From NCBI RefSeq assembly GCF_012272695.1, contig NZ_CP050902.1, forward strand, positions 3,968,001 through 4,032,000: 64,000 bases of DNA. The letters run 5' to 3'. The position numbers were made by a program, and so were the translations under genes. Shown here piece after piece: positions 17,084-25,870 of this stretch. Source of the stretch: Nocardioides sp. JQ2195 (lineage in GTDB: Bacteria > Actinomycetota > Actinomycetes > Propionibacteriales > Nocardioidaceae). The notes under the pieces were generated by a model. The model saw nothing but the letters and a program-made list of their open reading frames with translations, did no database searches and was not told where the DNA came from. How positions within the stretch are numbered: position 1 is the first letter of the stretch; every line of letters starts with the position of its first letter.

Positions 17084-18472
17084 TCAGGTCGTGGGCGGGT
17101 GCACCGGCAGCACCACGCGGAACACCGTGTGCCCGGGCTCGGACTCGACCGTTATCTCGCCACCGTGTCGCTCGACCACGATCCGACGGGAGAGGTCGAG
17201 CCCCAGGCCGGTGCCCTGGCCGACGTCCTTGGTGGTGAAGAACGGCTCGAAGGCGTGGGCCCGCACCTCCTCGGGCATCCCGGCGCCGCTGTCGGCGATC
17301 TCGACCACCACGGAGTCGCCCACCGCCCGGGTGGAGACCTGCAGCGTCCCGACGCCGGCCATCGCGTCCACGGCGTTGTCGATCAGGTTCGTCCACACCT
17401 GGTTGAGCTCGCCGGCGGTGGCCTCGACCTCGGGCACGTCGGCGCCGTAGTCGCGCACCACCGTGACCTCGCTGAGCTTGTGACCGAGCATCACCAACGT
17501 GCTGTCGAGGCCGTCGGTGAGGTCCACCCGCTGCACGGAGGCACGGTCGAGCTGTGAATAGGTCCGCACCGCCGCGACCAGCTCGGAGATGCGACGGGTC
17601 GACTCCTTGACCTCCGCGAGCAGCGCCGCGGTCGAGAGCGAGCTGGCGATCCACTCGAGACCAGCGGCCAGCGGAGCCTCGCCGAGCACGGCGAGCGCCC
17701 GCTCGCACCACGCGGTGTCCACACCCGCTGCGGCCAGGTGCGAGGCCACCTCCCACTCCCGCGCGACCCCGTGCGCCACCAGCCAGTCGGACAGCTCGTC
17801 CTCCCGGTCCGCCAGCTCCAGCGGAGCGATGGCCGCGGCCGGCGGCTCGATCTGTCGGCGCAGGTCGTCGAGGTGCACGAACTGCTCGGCGGTGATCGAC
17901 CCCTTCGCCAGTGCGGTCAGCGACGACAGCAACGCGTCGCAGGTCTCGGCGAGGGCGTCCACGGCCCGGGTGGCGGCAGAGGCCGGGTTGTTGATCTCGT
18001 GGGCCAGGCCCGCGGCCAGGGTGCCGAGCGCGACCAGTGCCTCACGCTCGCGTGAGCGCGCCTCGATGCTGCGCACCGTGTTCATCAGGCCGCTGATCAT
18101 GTGGACGCCGAACGGGAACCAGGCGTCGGCCAGCTCACGGAGCCGGGCGGACGGAACCCTCAGCAGGCGCCCGGCAGAGTCCCCGCGCCCGGTGGCGGTG
18201 TAGATGCCGTGGGGGTCCCAGGCCTGGAAGCCGCCGGCCCACTGCCCCGGGGTGGCCATCCTCCCCATCACGGTCTCCTCGTGCCCGACGTGCCGGGTCA
18301 GCACCAAGGATCCGTCGAGCAGGAGCCACCAGTCGTCCGCCGGCTGCGCCTCACTGAACAGCTCCTGACCGACGACGAAGTCGAGCTCGTCGCCCACCTC
18401 CAGGAGCTGGTGCACCTGCTCGTCGGCCAACCCGTCGAAGAGGGCCAGCGCCCGCACGTCCGCATAGGTCAC
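17084..18472 (-). CDS. Sensor histidine kinase with N-terminal cyclic-nucleotide-binding domain
   Basis: 462 residues from a GTG with GGGAGG upstream. Residues ~10-115 form a cNMP-binding-like barrel ([35 protein letters not shown]). The HisKA region contains [14 protein letters not shown] with phospho-acceptor His158. The ATPase part has [24 protein letters not shown] and [12 protein letters not shown]. There is no transmembrane segment, so it senses inside the cell. It lies 10 bases downstream of the receiver/reductase-like fusion and is very probably its kinase partner. Confidence 0.85.
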   Translation of the reverse strand: MTYADVRALALFDGLADEQVHQLLEVGDELDFVVGQELFSEAQPADDWWLLLDGSLVLTRHVGHEETVMGRMATPGQWAGGFQAWDPHGIYTATGRGDSAGRLLRVPSARLRELADAWFPFGVHMISGLMNTVRSIEARSREREALVALGTLAAGLAHEINNPASAATRAVDALAETCDALLSSLTALAKGSITAEQFVHLDDLRRQIEPPAAAIAPLELADREDELSDWLVAHGVAREWEVASHLAAAGVDTAWCERALAVLGEAPLAAGLEWIASSLSTAALLAEVKESTRRISELVAAVRTYSQLDRASVQRVDLTDGLDSTLVMLGHKLSEVTVVRDYGADVPEVEATAGELNQVWTNLIDNAVDAMAGVGTLQVSTRAVGDSVVVEIADSGAGMPEEVRAHAFEPFFTTKDVGQGTGLGLDLSRRIVVERHGGEITVESEPGHTVFRVVLPVHPPTT

Positions 18473-18482
18473 GGCCCCTCCC

Positions 18483-20138
18483 TCAGATCGTCGCCAGGTA
18501 GCGGTGCACGAGATGGACCGACATCGCGCCCTCACCGACCGCGGACGCCACCCGTTTCATCGAGTCCAGCCTCACGTCGCCCGCGGCGAACACTCCCGGC
18601 ACGCTGGTCTCGAGGGCGTACGGCGGCCGCGCCAACGGCCACCCGGCCGCGTGGTCCGCGCCGACCAGCTCCGGACCGGTGAGCACGAACCCCTTGTCGT
18701 CGCGGGCCACCGCGTCACCCAGCCACGAGGTGCGTGGCATCGCCCCGATGAAGACGAACAACCACGACGTCGCCACCTCCGCAGTGGTCCCGTTGGCCCG
18801 GTCGGCCAGGGTGATCGCCTCCAGGTGCCCGTCGCCACGGGCCGCCACCACCTCGGTGCGCACCAGCACCTCGATGTTCTCCGTGGCGAGGACCCGGCCG
18901 ACGAGGTACTGCGACATCGTCTGCGTCAGGGACTCGCCACGCACCACGAGCACCACCCGCTTGGCGAAACGGGCCAGGTTCAGCGCCGCCTGACCGGCCG
19001 AGTTGGCCGCCCCCACGACGTACACCTCCTCCCCACGGCACTCGTCGGCCTCGCTCGCGGTGGCGCCGTAGCGCGCGCCCTGCAGGCCGAGTGCGTCGAG
19101 CCCCTCGGCGTCGAGCCGCCGGTAGGAGACCCCGGTCGCGACCAGCAGCGCCCGCGCCTCGATCTCTCCCGAGTCGAAGCGCACGGCGTGCACCGGGCCG
19201 CGGCTCTCGAACCCGAGGACGTCGCGGGCCAGCACCATCTCGGCTCCGAACCTGGCTGCCTGCGCGACGGCCCGGTGGGTGAGGTCGGCACCGGTCAGGC
19301 CCTTGGGGAAGCCCAGGTAGTTCTCGATCGAGGCACTCTGGCCGGCCTGTCCCCCCGGCGCGTCACGCTCGACCACGACCGTGCGGAGGCCCTCGGAGGC
19401 GGCGTAGACCGCGGCGGCCAGGCCGGCCGGCCCGCCCCCGACGATGCACAGGTCGTAGAGCGGCTGCTCGGCGCGGGTGCGCAGGCCGAGCGCCTCCGCC
19501 ACCGCGAGGGTGGTCGGCGTGCGCAGCGCCTCCCGGTCCGGCACGAGCACCAACGGCAGGTCCTCCGGCCCGCCGTCGGCCAGCTGCAGCAGCCGCTGTG
19601 CCTCCTCGTCGCGTTCCACGTCCAACCACCGGTAGGGCACGTGGTTGCGGGCCAGGAACGTCTTGAGCTCCTGGCTGCGGTCGGACCAGCGGTGGCCGAC
19701 CACCCGCACCGTGGCCGTGTCGTCGGGGTGGTCCTCGCTCCAGTCGTCCAGCAGGTCGTCGATCACCGGGTAGAGACGGTCCGCGGGCGGGTCCCACGGC
19801 TTGAGCAGGTAGTAGTCGAGCCCGATGTCGTTGATGGCCTTGATCGCGACGTCCGTGTCGGCGTACGCCGTGAGCAGCAGCAGCTTGGTGTCGGGGGTCC
19901 GGAGCCGCACCTGCTCGAGCAGCTCGATGCCGGTCATCTGCGGCATCCGCTGGTCGGAGGCGACCAGCGCCACGGACCGGTCGCGCAGCGCGAGCTCGGC
20001 CATCGTGGCCAGGGCCTCGGCGCCCGAGGTCGCCCGGATGATGCTGTAGTCGCCGCCGTAGCGCGAACGCAGGTCGCGGGTGATGGCGCGCGAGACCGCG
20101 ACGTCGTCGTCGACCGCCAGGATTGCCGGTTTCGCCAT
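18483..20138 (-). CDS. Fused response regulator / glutaredoxin-like / thioredoxin-reductase-like flavoprotein lacking redox cysteines
   Basis: 551 residues. Residues 1-130 are a receiver with phospho-acceptor Asp62 (ASDQRMP) and Lys113 (LLKPWD). Residues ~143-215 look like a glutaredoxin fold (VVGHRWSDRSQELKTFL), but the CxxC position is occupied by Ser/Asp residues. Residues ~228-551 form an FAD/NAD(P) module (CIVGGGPAGLAAAVYA, GEGAMSVHLVHRYL). The CATC of thioredoxin reductase is replaced by GATA at 358-361. Commonly named 'fused response regulator/thioredoxin-disulfide reductase', but dithiol exchange is not supported here. An FAD-based signalling output is a better guess. Confidence 0.8.
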   Translation of the reverse strand: MAKPAILAVDDDVAVSRAITRDLRSRYGGDYSIIRATSGAEALATMAELALRDRSVALVASDQRMPQMTGIELLEQVRLRTPDTKLLLLTAYADTDVAIKAINDIGLDYYLLKPWDPPADRLYPVIDDLLDDWSEDHPDDTATVRVVGHRWSDRSQELKTFLARNHVPYRWLDVERDEEAQRLLQLADGGPEDLPLVLVPDREALRTPTTLAVAEALGLRTRAEQPLYDLCIVGGGPAGLAAAVYAASEGLRTVVVERDAPGGQAGQSASIENYLGFPKGLTGADLTHRAVAQAARFGAEMVLARDVLGFESRGPVHAVRFDSGEIEARALLVATGVSYRRLDAEGLDALGLQGARYGATASEADECRGEEVYVVGAANSAGQAALNLARFAKRVVLVVRGESLTQTMSQYLVGRVLATENIEVLVRTEVVAARGDGHLEAITLADRANGTTAEVATSWLFVFIGAMPRTSWLGDAVARDDKGFVLTGPELVGADHAAGWPLARPPYALETSVPGVFAAGDVRLDSMKRVASAVGEGAMSVHLVHRYLATI

Positions 20139-20269
20139 CGAAGCACCCTCCAGGAGCGGGTCCGACGCTAGCTGCGACTTCGGCCCGGGGCGGCCCTGCG
20201 GCCGGTCTTCCCCAATTCCGGGTAGGCCGCGTGTGGTCCCGACGAACAGCAGTGGCGAAATGTGGCGCA

Positions 20270-20316
20270 CGTGTGGAAAAGGTGTCGAGCTCCCGTGGTC
20301 CGGGTCTCCATAGCGT
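20270..20316 (+). promoter_or_regulatory. Shared promoter element, copy A (upstream of the tasA-like gene)
   Basis: GTGTCGA at 20282 and TAGCGT at 20311 are 29 bases apart, with CTCC, GTGG and TCC conserved between. The same order and spacing occur at 21589-21635. TAGCGT fits a -10 of the TANNNT form. About 35 of 47 positions agree between the copies. Probably the promoter or activator box for this export regulon. Confidence 0.6.
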
Positions 20317-20361
20317 TCTGCTCAACCTCAGGACAACGACTCGCTGCACAGGAGCAGACAC

Positions 20362-20892
20362 ATGAAGAACTCCAAGAAGATCCTCGTCCCGCTCGCCACC
20401 CTGGCCGCCGCCGGCGCCATCGTGGTCGGCTCCGGTGCGACCTTCACCTCGTCGACGCACAACTCGATCAGCTCGGTCACCACCGGCAAGCTGAGCCACA
20501 CGAACTCCAAGGACAAGGCAGCGATCTTCACCCTGCCGAACATGAAGCCCGGTGACACCGTCAACGGCACCCTGACGCTGACCAACACCGGCACGCTGCC
20601 GGCCGCGTTCAGCCTCACCGAGACCTCCTCGACCAACGGCTTCACCGGCGAGAACCTGTCGCTGACCATCACCAACACCGCCACCGGCCTCGACGTCTAC
20701 TCGGGCACCTTCGGCGGCCTCGTCGACGGCGCCAAGACCGACCTCGGCACCATGCAGCCCGAGGCTGCGACGACGTACCGCTTCACCGTGAAGCTCGCCC
20801 AGTCCACCAACAACGACGACCAGGGCAAGACCGCCTCCGCCGCCTACCAGTGGGACTCGGTGCAGCTGGACGGCGAGACCTTCGACCAGTGA
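20362..20892 (+). CDS. TasA/camelysin-like exported protein with SipW-type signal
   Basis: 176 residues. KNSKKILVPLATLAAAGAIVVGSGATFTSS is a SipW-dependent-type signal peptide (hydrophobic core, then GATF in place of AxA). The mature domain NMKPGDTVNGTLTLTNTGTLPAAFSL, ending in AYQWDSVQLDGETFD, matches TasA/camelysin proteins, which form fibres or act as surface-linked proteases in Firmicutes. Its stop overlaps the start of the SipW-type peptidase gene, so substrate and processing enzyme are co-translated. The precise role in actinobacteria is unknown. Confidence 0.75.
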   Translation: MKNSKKILVPLATLAAAGAIVVGSGATFTSSTHNSISSVTTGKLSHTNSKDKAAIFTLPNMKPGDTVNGTLTLTNTGTLPAAFSLTETSSTNGFTGENLSLTITNTATGLDVYSGTFGGLVDGAKTDLGTMQPEAATTYRFTVKLAQSTNNDDQGKTASAAYQWDSVQLDGETFDQ

Positions 20893-21497
20893 CACGCGCA
20901 CGGCCGCGCGCCACCGGGGCAGTGGCGCTGCTCAGGCGCCTGGGCTCCCTGTCGGTCAACCTGCTGCTGGTCGCGACCCTGCTCGGAGCGGCGGCCTACA
21001 CGCTCCCCTCGCTGCTCGGCTACCAGCGCTACGTCATCACCGGGGGGTCGATGTCGGGCACCTTCGAGCGCGGTTCGGTGGTCTTCTCGAAGGTGGTGCC
21101 CGCCGAGGACCTCCGGGTCGGTGACGTGATCACCTACCTGCCGCCCCCGAGCAGTGGTGTGGACACCCTGGTCACGCACCGGATCATCCGCATCGGGCAC
21201 GACGAGCTCGGGCGCCGGGTCCTGCGCACCCGGGGAGACGCGAACCCCGACCCGGACCCGTGGCGCTTCACGCTCACGGACATCGACCAGGCCGTGGTCG
21301 CCTTCAGCGTTCCCCACGTCGGCCATGTCTTCATCGCGCTGGCCGACCGGGACAACCGCAGGTTGCTGATCGGAGTGCCGGCCGGCCTGGTGGGCCTGAC
21401 GGCCATCTTCCAGCTGATCGGGGCGATCCGGCCCCGGCGTGGACGTCCCGCGCGTGATCGTCGTCCGGGGGCGACGGTCGCAGCTGCGGGCAGTTGA
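20889..21497 (+). CDS. sipW: SipW-type (ER/archaeal-like) signal peptidase I
   Basis: 202 residues from a GTG that overlaps the tasA-like stop (GTGA). One N-terminal transmembrane helix (20-45), catalytic Ser54 in GGSMSGTF, and His97 in LVTHRII in place of the Lys used by normal bacterial type I peptidases. That Ser/His pairing is the mark of SipW and eukaryotic/archaeal signal peptidases. A second hydrophobic helix lies near the C-terminus. Expected to process the preceding TasA-like protein and perhaps the Ig-repeat protein downstream. Confidence 0.85.
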   Translation: MTRARPRATGAVALLRRLGSLSVNLLLVATLLGAAAYTLPSLLGYQRYVITGGSMSGTFERGSVVFSKVVPAEDLRVGDVITYLPPPSSGVDTLVTHRIIRIGHDELGRRVLRTRGDANPDPDPWRFTLTDIDQAVVAFSVPHVGHVFIALADRDNRRLLIGVPAGLVGLTAIFQLIGAIRPRRGRPARDRRPGATVAAAGS

Positions 21498-21507
21498 GGG
21501 AGGCGCG

Positions 21508-21539
21508 CATTCCCCGGGCCGGGAGGGTCCCGGGGAATG
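21508..21539 (+). terminator. Hairpin after sipW
   Basis: CATTCCCCGGG and CCCGGGGAATG are perfect 11-bp arms around a 10-base loop, 11 bases after the sipW stop, followed by TTGTG without a long T run. It would separate the tasA-sipW unit from the Ig-repeat unit, which has its own promoter element. Confidence 0.65.
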
Positions 21540-21588
21540 TTGTGCGCCCGCGGGCGAGAACGTCCGCTCCCGCCAGATTTGTGGAGAA

Positions 21589-21635
21589 CGCGTGGAGATC
21601 GTGTCGATCTCCTGTGGCCCACGGATCCGTAGCGT
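21589..21635 (+). promoter_or_regulatory. Shared promoter element, copy B (upstream of the Ig-repeat gene)
   Basis: GTGTCGA at 21601 and TAGCGT at 21630 are 29 bases apart, as in copy A. In this copy GGAGAT and ATCTCC flank the first box as a dyad. The element ends 34 bases before the ATG. Confidence 0.6.
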
Positions 21636-21669
21636 CTTCACCAACCGAACGACCAGCCGAGGAGGAGCC

Positions 21670-23505
21670 ATGGGCCGCACCAGCAGCACCCTGCCTACGC
21701 TCGTCGTGCTCGTCGCCCTGGCCCTCGGCATCGCGGCCGGTGGCTCGTCGTTCTCCTCGGCGGCCTACGTCGCCAGCAGCTCCAACACCTCGACGGTGCA
21801 GGCGGCCCAGGACTGGGCCCCGCCGACGGTGACGCTCACCGCTCCGGCTTCCTCGCTCAGTGGAACCACCACCCTGACCGCCACCGCCTCCGACGACCGC
21901 AGCGGCGTCGCGTCGGTCGAGATCCAGGTCCAGCCGGCCGCCGCCGACGGCTGGACGGCGGTGTGCACCGATACCTCTGCGCCGTACTCCTGCTCCTGGA
22001 ACACCACGGCTGTGGCCGACGGACCGTACGACGTCCGCGCCGTTGCCGTCGACAGGGCGGGGCTCCGCGCCACCACGGACCCGGCCCGGACCGTCGTGGC
22101 CAACAACGTGCTGGTCGTGCTGGCCAACCCGGGTCCTGTCGTGCACGGCACCGTGCCCCTCACGGCCACCGTCTACAACGCGCTGCTCGGGCTGTCCCTG
22201 TCCACGACGTTCGAGTACGCCGCCACGGGCACCGGCAAGTGGACCTCGTTCTGCAATGGCCTGCTGGTCAACCCCGCCACGTGCCAGTGGAACACCACCG
22301 CTCTGGCCAACGGGCTCTACGACCTGCGCGCCAGAGCGGTCTCGACCCCGACCGCCTACACCTCGACGATCATCGAGGAGGTCCTCGTCGACAACACCGC
22401 CCCCACTGTGACGATGACCGATCCCGGATCGCCGCTGAGCGGGACGATCACCCTGGCCGCCACCGCGACCGACGGGGCGAACGAGTCCGGTGTCGCCCAG
22501 GTGGTGATCCAGTCCGCGACCGGGTCCGGCAGCTTCCGGAACGCCTGCACGATCACCTCGGCGCCGTACTCGTGCCGCTTCGACACCACGACGCTGCTCG
22601 ACGGCGCCACCAGCTTCCGTGCGGTGGCCACCGACGTCGCCGGCAACACCAGCACCTCCGCCGTGGTGACCCCCCGAACGGTCGACAACACGGTCTCCTC
22701 GGTCTCGATGGAGGACCCGGGCGCGTTCCTGACCGGGTCGGCCACGCTGAGGGCCAGCGCCAGCTCGAGCGCCGGCGTCACCTCGGTGCGCATCCAGCGC
22801 GCCCCGAGCGGATCGACCACGTGGAGCGACGTCTGCTCCGTGTCCACCGCGCCCTACACCTGCGTCTGGAACACCACCGTGGTGGCCGACGGCCCCTACG
22901 ACCTCCGGGCCGTCCTGACCGACGGCACGGGGAAGCAGACCGTCTCCGCCACCGTCACCGGACGTCGTGTCGACAACGCACCGCTGCGCGGCGTCGACGT
23001 GCAGTCCACGAACGGCACCGGCACCGCGGGCCGGATCAGCAACGGCGACACGATGACCTTCACCTACAGCCGAGTCGTCGCCCTCGGCACGGTCCACTCG
23101 GGCTGGACCGGCTCCGCACTCGGCGTCGTCGCCCGGTTCCGTGACGGCAACGTCTCCGGCGTCGGCGCCGGCAGCAAGGGCGACACCCTCGACATCCAGG
23201 TCGGGGGCGGCACCACCCTCAACCTGGGAAGCGTCAACCTGAAGGAGGACTACGTCGCCTCGAACAAGACGGTCACCTTCGCCGCCACGCTCACCGCGAG
23301 CACCTCGACGGTCGACGGCGTCGAGCGCACGACCATCACCTTGCGCCTCGGTGCGATGGCGTCCGGCAAGAGCAACTCGCTGCGCACCGTGAGCCTGCCG
23401 TCCACGATGGTGTGGTCCCCCTCCGCGTCGGCCCGGACGCCGGACGGCATCGCGTGCTCAGTGGCGCCGGCGAGCGAGACCGGCACCGCGGACCGGGAGT
23501 TCTGA
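21670..23505 (+). CDS. Surface protein with four Cys-paired Ig-like repeats
   Basis: 611 residues from the ATG after GGAGGAG. Residues 1-45 are an export signal with a SipW-like junction (GSSFSSAAYVASSS). Four repeats of ~97 residues follow (about 50-145, 146-241, 242-340, 341-436). Each contains a Leu-Ser-Gly-Thr strand and a Cys pair about nine residues apart before a W/F-N/D-T-T motif: 99/108, 195/205, 293/302, 389/398. Residues 437-611 form a separate domain (GTAGRISNGDTMTFTYS...GWTG) seen at the end of other bacterial Ig-like proteins. Probably an adhesin or structural surface protein. Confidence 0.7.
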   Translation: MGRTSSTLPTLVVLVALALGIAAGGSSFSSAAYVASSSNTSTVQAAQDWAPPTVTLTAPASSLSGTTTLTATASDDRSGVASVEIQVQPAAADGWTAVCTDTSAPYSCSWNTTAVADGPYDVRAVAVDRAGLRATTDPARTVVANNVLVVLANPGPVVHGTVPLTATVYNALLGLSLSTTFEYAATGTGKWTSFCNGLLVNPATCQWNTTALANGLYDLRARAVSTPTAYTSTIIEEVLVDNTAPTVTMTDPGSPLSGTITLAATATDGANESGVAQVVIQSATGSGSFRNACTITSAPYSCRFDTTTLLDGATSFRAVATDVAGNTSTSAVVTPRTVDNTVSSVSMEDPGAFLTGSATLRASASSSAGVTSVRIQRAPSGSTTWSDVCSVSTAPYTCVWNTTVVADGPYDLRAVLTDGTGKQTVSATVTGRRVDNAPLRGVDVQSTNGTGTAGRISNGDTMTFTYSRVVALGTVHSGWTGSALGVVARFRDGNVSGVGAGSKGDTLDIQVGGGTTLNLGSVNLKEDYVASNKTVTFAATLTASTSTVDGVERTTITLRLGAMASGKSNSLRTVSLPSTMVWSPSASARTPDGIACSVAPASETGTADREF

Positions 23506-23900
23506 TGTCGAAGCACACCCGACTCTCGCGGGCGGCGGTGATCGCCACCATCGTCCTGGCCACCCTCCAGCTCTTCTGGGCGGGCGTACGCGCGGACGAG
23601 GGCAGCATCCGTGGCCTGGCCGCGTTCCTCGGCCTGCTCACGCTGATCGCCGCCACGGCGTCGGCGCGGACCAACAGCTTCGAGGCACGGATGGGCACCG
23701 TCATCATGGCCTGCGCCCAGTTCGGGTTGATGCTGCTGGCGCTCCTCTTCGGGCTGCCCGGTCACGACCGGCACCCCGTGGACCGCCAGGCCGTCGTCGC
23801 CTTGGTCGTCTCGGCGACGATCCTGCTGCTGCTGACGATCGACGCCCGAACCCGGGCGAGGACGCTCGATACGGACCCGAGGCCCCCCTATGCTCTGTGA
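23505..23900 (+). CDS. Small membrane protein following the Ig-repeat gene
   Basis: 131 residues with four hydrophobic segments (about 10-28, 37-53, 66-86, 97-113). The ATG overlaps the preceding stop by one base (TGATG), and the next gene starts right after its stop, so it belongs to the Ig-repeat/two-component transcript. I recognise no family. It could anchor or help export the surface protein. Confidence 0.6.
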   Translation: MSKHTRLSRAAVIATIVLATLQLFWAGVRADEGSIRGLAAFLGLLTLIAATASARTNSFEARMGTVIMACAQFGLMLLALLFGLPGHDRHPVDRQAVVALVVSATILLLLTIDARTRARTLDTDPRPPYAL

Positions 23901-24620
23901 ATGCCCGTGTCCATCCTGATCGTCGAGGACGACGACGCCATCGCCGCGCCACTGCTTCGGGCCATCGAACGCGAGGGCTACGACGTGACCCGGGTCGCGA
24001 CCGGCGGCGACGCCCTGGCCCGGGTCTCCTCGGGTGGGGTGTCCCTGGTCCTGCTCGACCTCGGGCTCCCCGATCTCGACGGCCTCGAGGTGTGCCGGCG
24101 GCTCCGGGAGGACGGGTTCGACGGCGGCATCATGATCCTGACCGCCCGCGCCGGTGAGCTCGACCGGGTGGTCGGACTCGACGTCGGCGCCGACGACTAC
24201 CTCGCCAAGCCGTTCAGCCTGTCCGAGCTGATGGCTCGGGTCCGTGCCCTCCTCCGCCGGAGCGTGCGTGCCGGCGATCCCGGCGTCCCCGGAGCCCAAC
24301 CGGCCCCAGCGATCACGACGGCCACCGGCTTGCGCGTGGACTCCGCCGCCCGCCGGGCCTGGGTCGATGCCGACGAGCTGCCGCTGACCGCCAAGGAGTT
24401 CGACGTGCTGGTGCGCCTCGACGAGCGACGCGGTGCGGTGATCAGCCGGGAGACGTTGATGGCCGACGTCTGGGACGAGAACTGGTTCGGCTCCACCAAG
24501 ACCCTCGACGCGACCATCGGCAGGCTGCGCCAGAAGCTCAAGGACCAGCACGCCCCGGTCGAGCTCACCACGGTGCGCGGCGTCGGATTCCGACTGGAGG
24601 ACACCTCTCACCATGCGTGA
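23901..24620 (+). CDS. OmpR-family response regulator
   Basis: 239 residues. Receiver with acidic pocket EDDDA, phospho-acceptor Asp in LVLLDLGLPD, Thr in ILTARA and Lys in LAKPFS. The C-terminal winged helix (LTAKEFDVLVRLDERRGAVISRETLMADVWDENW) is of the OmpR/PhoB type. It overlaps the following kinase by 8 bases. Placed directly after the surface-protein genes, it may control the shared promoter element. Confidence 0.9.
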   Translation: MPVSILIVEDDDAIAAPLLRAIEREGYDVTRVATGGDALARVSSGGVSLVLLDLGLPDLDGLEVCRRLREDGFDGGIMILTARAGELDRVVGLDVGADDYLAKPFSLSELMARVRALLRRSVRAGDPGVPGAQPAPAITTATGLRVDSAARRAWVDADELPLTAKEFDVLVRLDERRGAVISRETLMADVWDENWFGSTKTLDATIGRLRQKLKDQHAPVELTTVRGVGFRLEDTSHHA

Positions 24621-25857
24621 ACGCCTGATCGCCACGCTCGTCGGCCTGACGATTGCCGTGATCAGCCTGTACGGCGTACCCCGTGCCTATTTCCTGGCCG
24701 ACCTGGTGCGCGACAACACGCAGTCCCAGCTCGACGACGCGGCCACGCTCGTGTCGGTGTCGATCCGCGAGCGCGCCGCTGCTGGGGGTGAGGTCGACGC
24801 CGCGTTGCTGCGCAGCGCGCTCTCGTCCGCGGACTCCGTCACCTACACACCGGCCGACGGTGATCCCGTGGTGGTCGGGCGTCCCGAGACCGACTCCGAC
24901 CAGTCCGTCACGGTGACCCGTGACCTGGCCGACGGCTCCCGGCTCACGTTGACCGCCTCCGCCTCCCGCGTGCAGGACGAGATCTGGCGAGCAATCCTTC
25001 CCCTGGTGCTCCTCGGGCTCGCCCTGGCCGCCCTCGCCGCGGTGGTCGGCTTCGTGATGGCCCGCCGGTTGTCCCGGCCGTTCCGCGAGCTGGCGGGCAG
25101 CGCACGGATGCTCGGCTACGGCCGGTTCGACGCGGAGGTCCCCCGCTACGCCGTGCCGGAGGCCGACGCCATCGCCACGTCGCTGCGCCAGACCGCGGCT
25201 CGGCTCGACCAGCTCGTGCGCCGCGAGCGTGAGTTCGCCGCGAACGCGTCGCACCAGCTGCGCACCCCGATCACCGCGCTGCGGCTCCAGCTCGAGGACC
25301 TGACGCTGTGGCCCGACACCTCACCGACCCTCCGCGAGGAGCTCGAGCTGGGCCTGGCCGAGCTCGATCGACTCAGCACGTCCATCGACGACCTGCTCGG
25401 CCTGGCCCGCGGCCAGCAGCTCGGGCACCAGATCGACGTGGACCTGGCCGCGCTGGTCAACGAGACCAGCGAGCGGTGGCGCACCATCCTGGGCGAGAGT
25501 GCCCGGGGGCCCTTCTCGGTGGGTGCCGACGTGGTCCCGGCCCGCGTCGCCCCCGGCCCGGTGAGCCAGGTGCTCGACGTCCTCATCGACAACGCCTTCA
25601 CCCACGGATCCGGCCGGATCACCGTCGCGACCCGCGATGTCGGCACCCACCTGGAGGTCCGGGTCGCCGACGAGGGTGACTCCCAGCTGACCTTCGACGT
25701 GTTCCGACGCGGCGTGACCACGAGGGACGACGCAGAGGGTCACGGCGTCGGTCTCGCCGTCGCCTCGGAGCTGGCCGAGCTCGCCGGGGGCCACCTCTCC
25801 ATCGACCACGCGGCTGCCACCAGCACGTTCGTGCTCTGGCTTCCGCGCCCGGTCTGA
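24613..25857 (+). CDS. Membrane sensor histidine kinase
   Basis: 414 residues. Transmembrane helices near 5-25 and 128-150 enclose an extracytoplasmic sensor loop of about 100 residues. Then come HAMP (RRLSRPFRELAGSARMLGYG), the phospho-acceptor His in FAANASHQLRTPITALRLQ, the N box VLIDNAFTHG and the G2 box GHGVGLAVASELAELAGG. A G1 motif is reduced to ADEGDS. Cognate kinase of the preceding regulator by overlap. Confidence 0.9.
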   Translation: MRERLIATLVGLTIAVISLYGVPRAYFLADLVRDNTQSQLDDAATLVSVSIRERAAAGGEVDAALLRSALSSADSVTYTPADGDPVVVGRPETDSDQSVTVTRDLADGSRLTLTASASRVQDEIWRAILPLVLLGLALAALAAVVGFVMARRLSRPFRELAGSARMLGYGRFDAEVPRYAVPEADAIATSLRQTAARLDQLVRREREFAANASHQLRTPITALRLQLEDLTLWPDTSPTLREELELGLAELDRLSTSIDDLLGLARGQQLGHQIDVDLAALVNETSERWRTILGESARGPFSVGADVVPARVAPGPVSQVLDVLIDNAFTHGSGRITVATRDVGTHLEVRVADEGDSQLTFDVFRRGVTTRDDAEGHGVGLAVASELAELAGGHLSIDHAAATSTFVLWLPRPV

Positions 25858-25870
25858 CCGGCCCCGGGTC

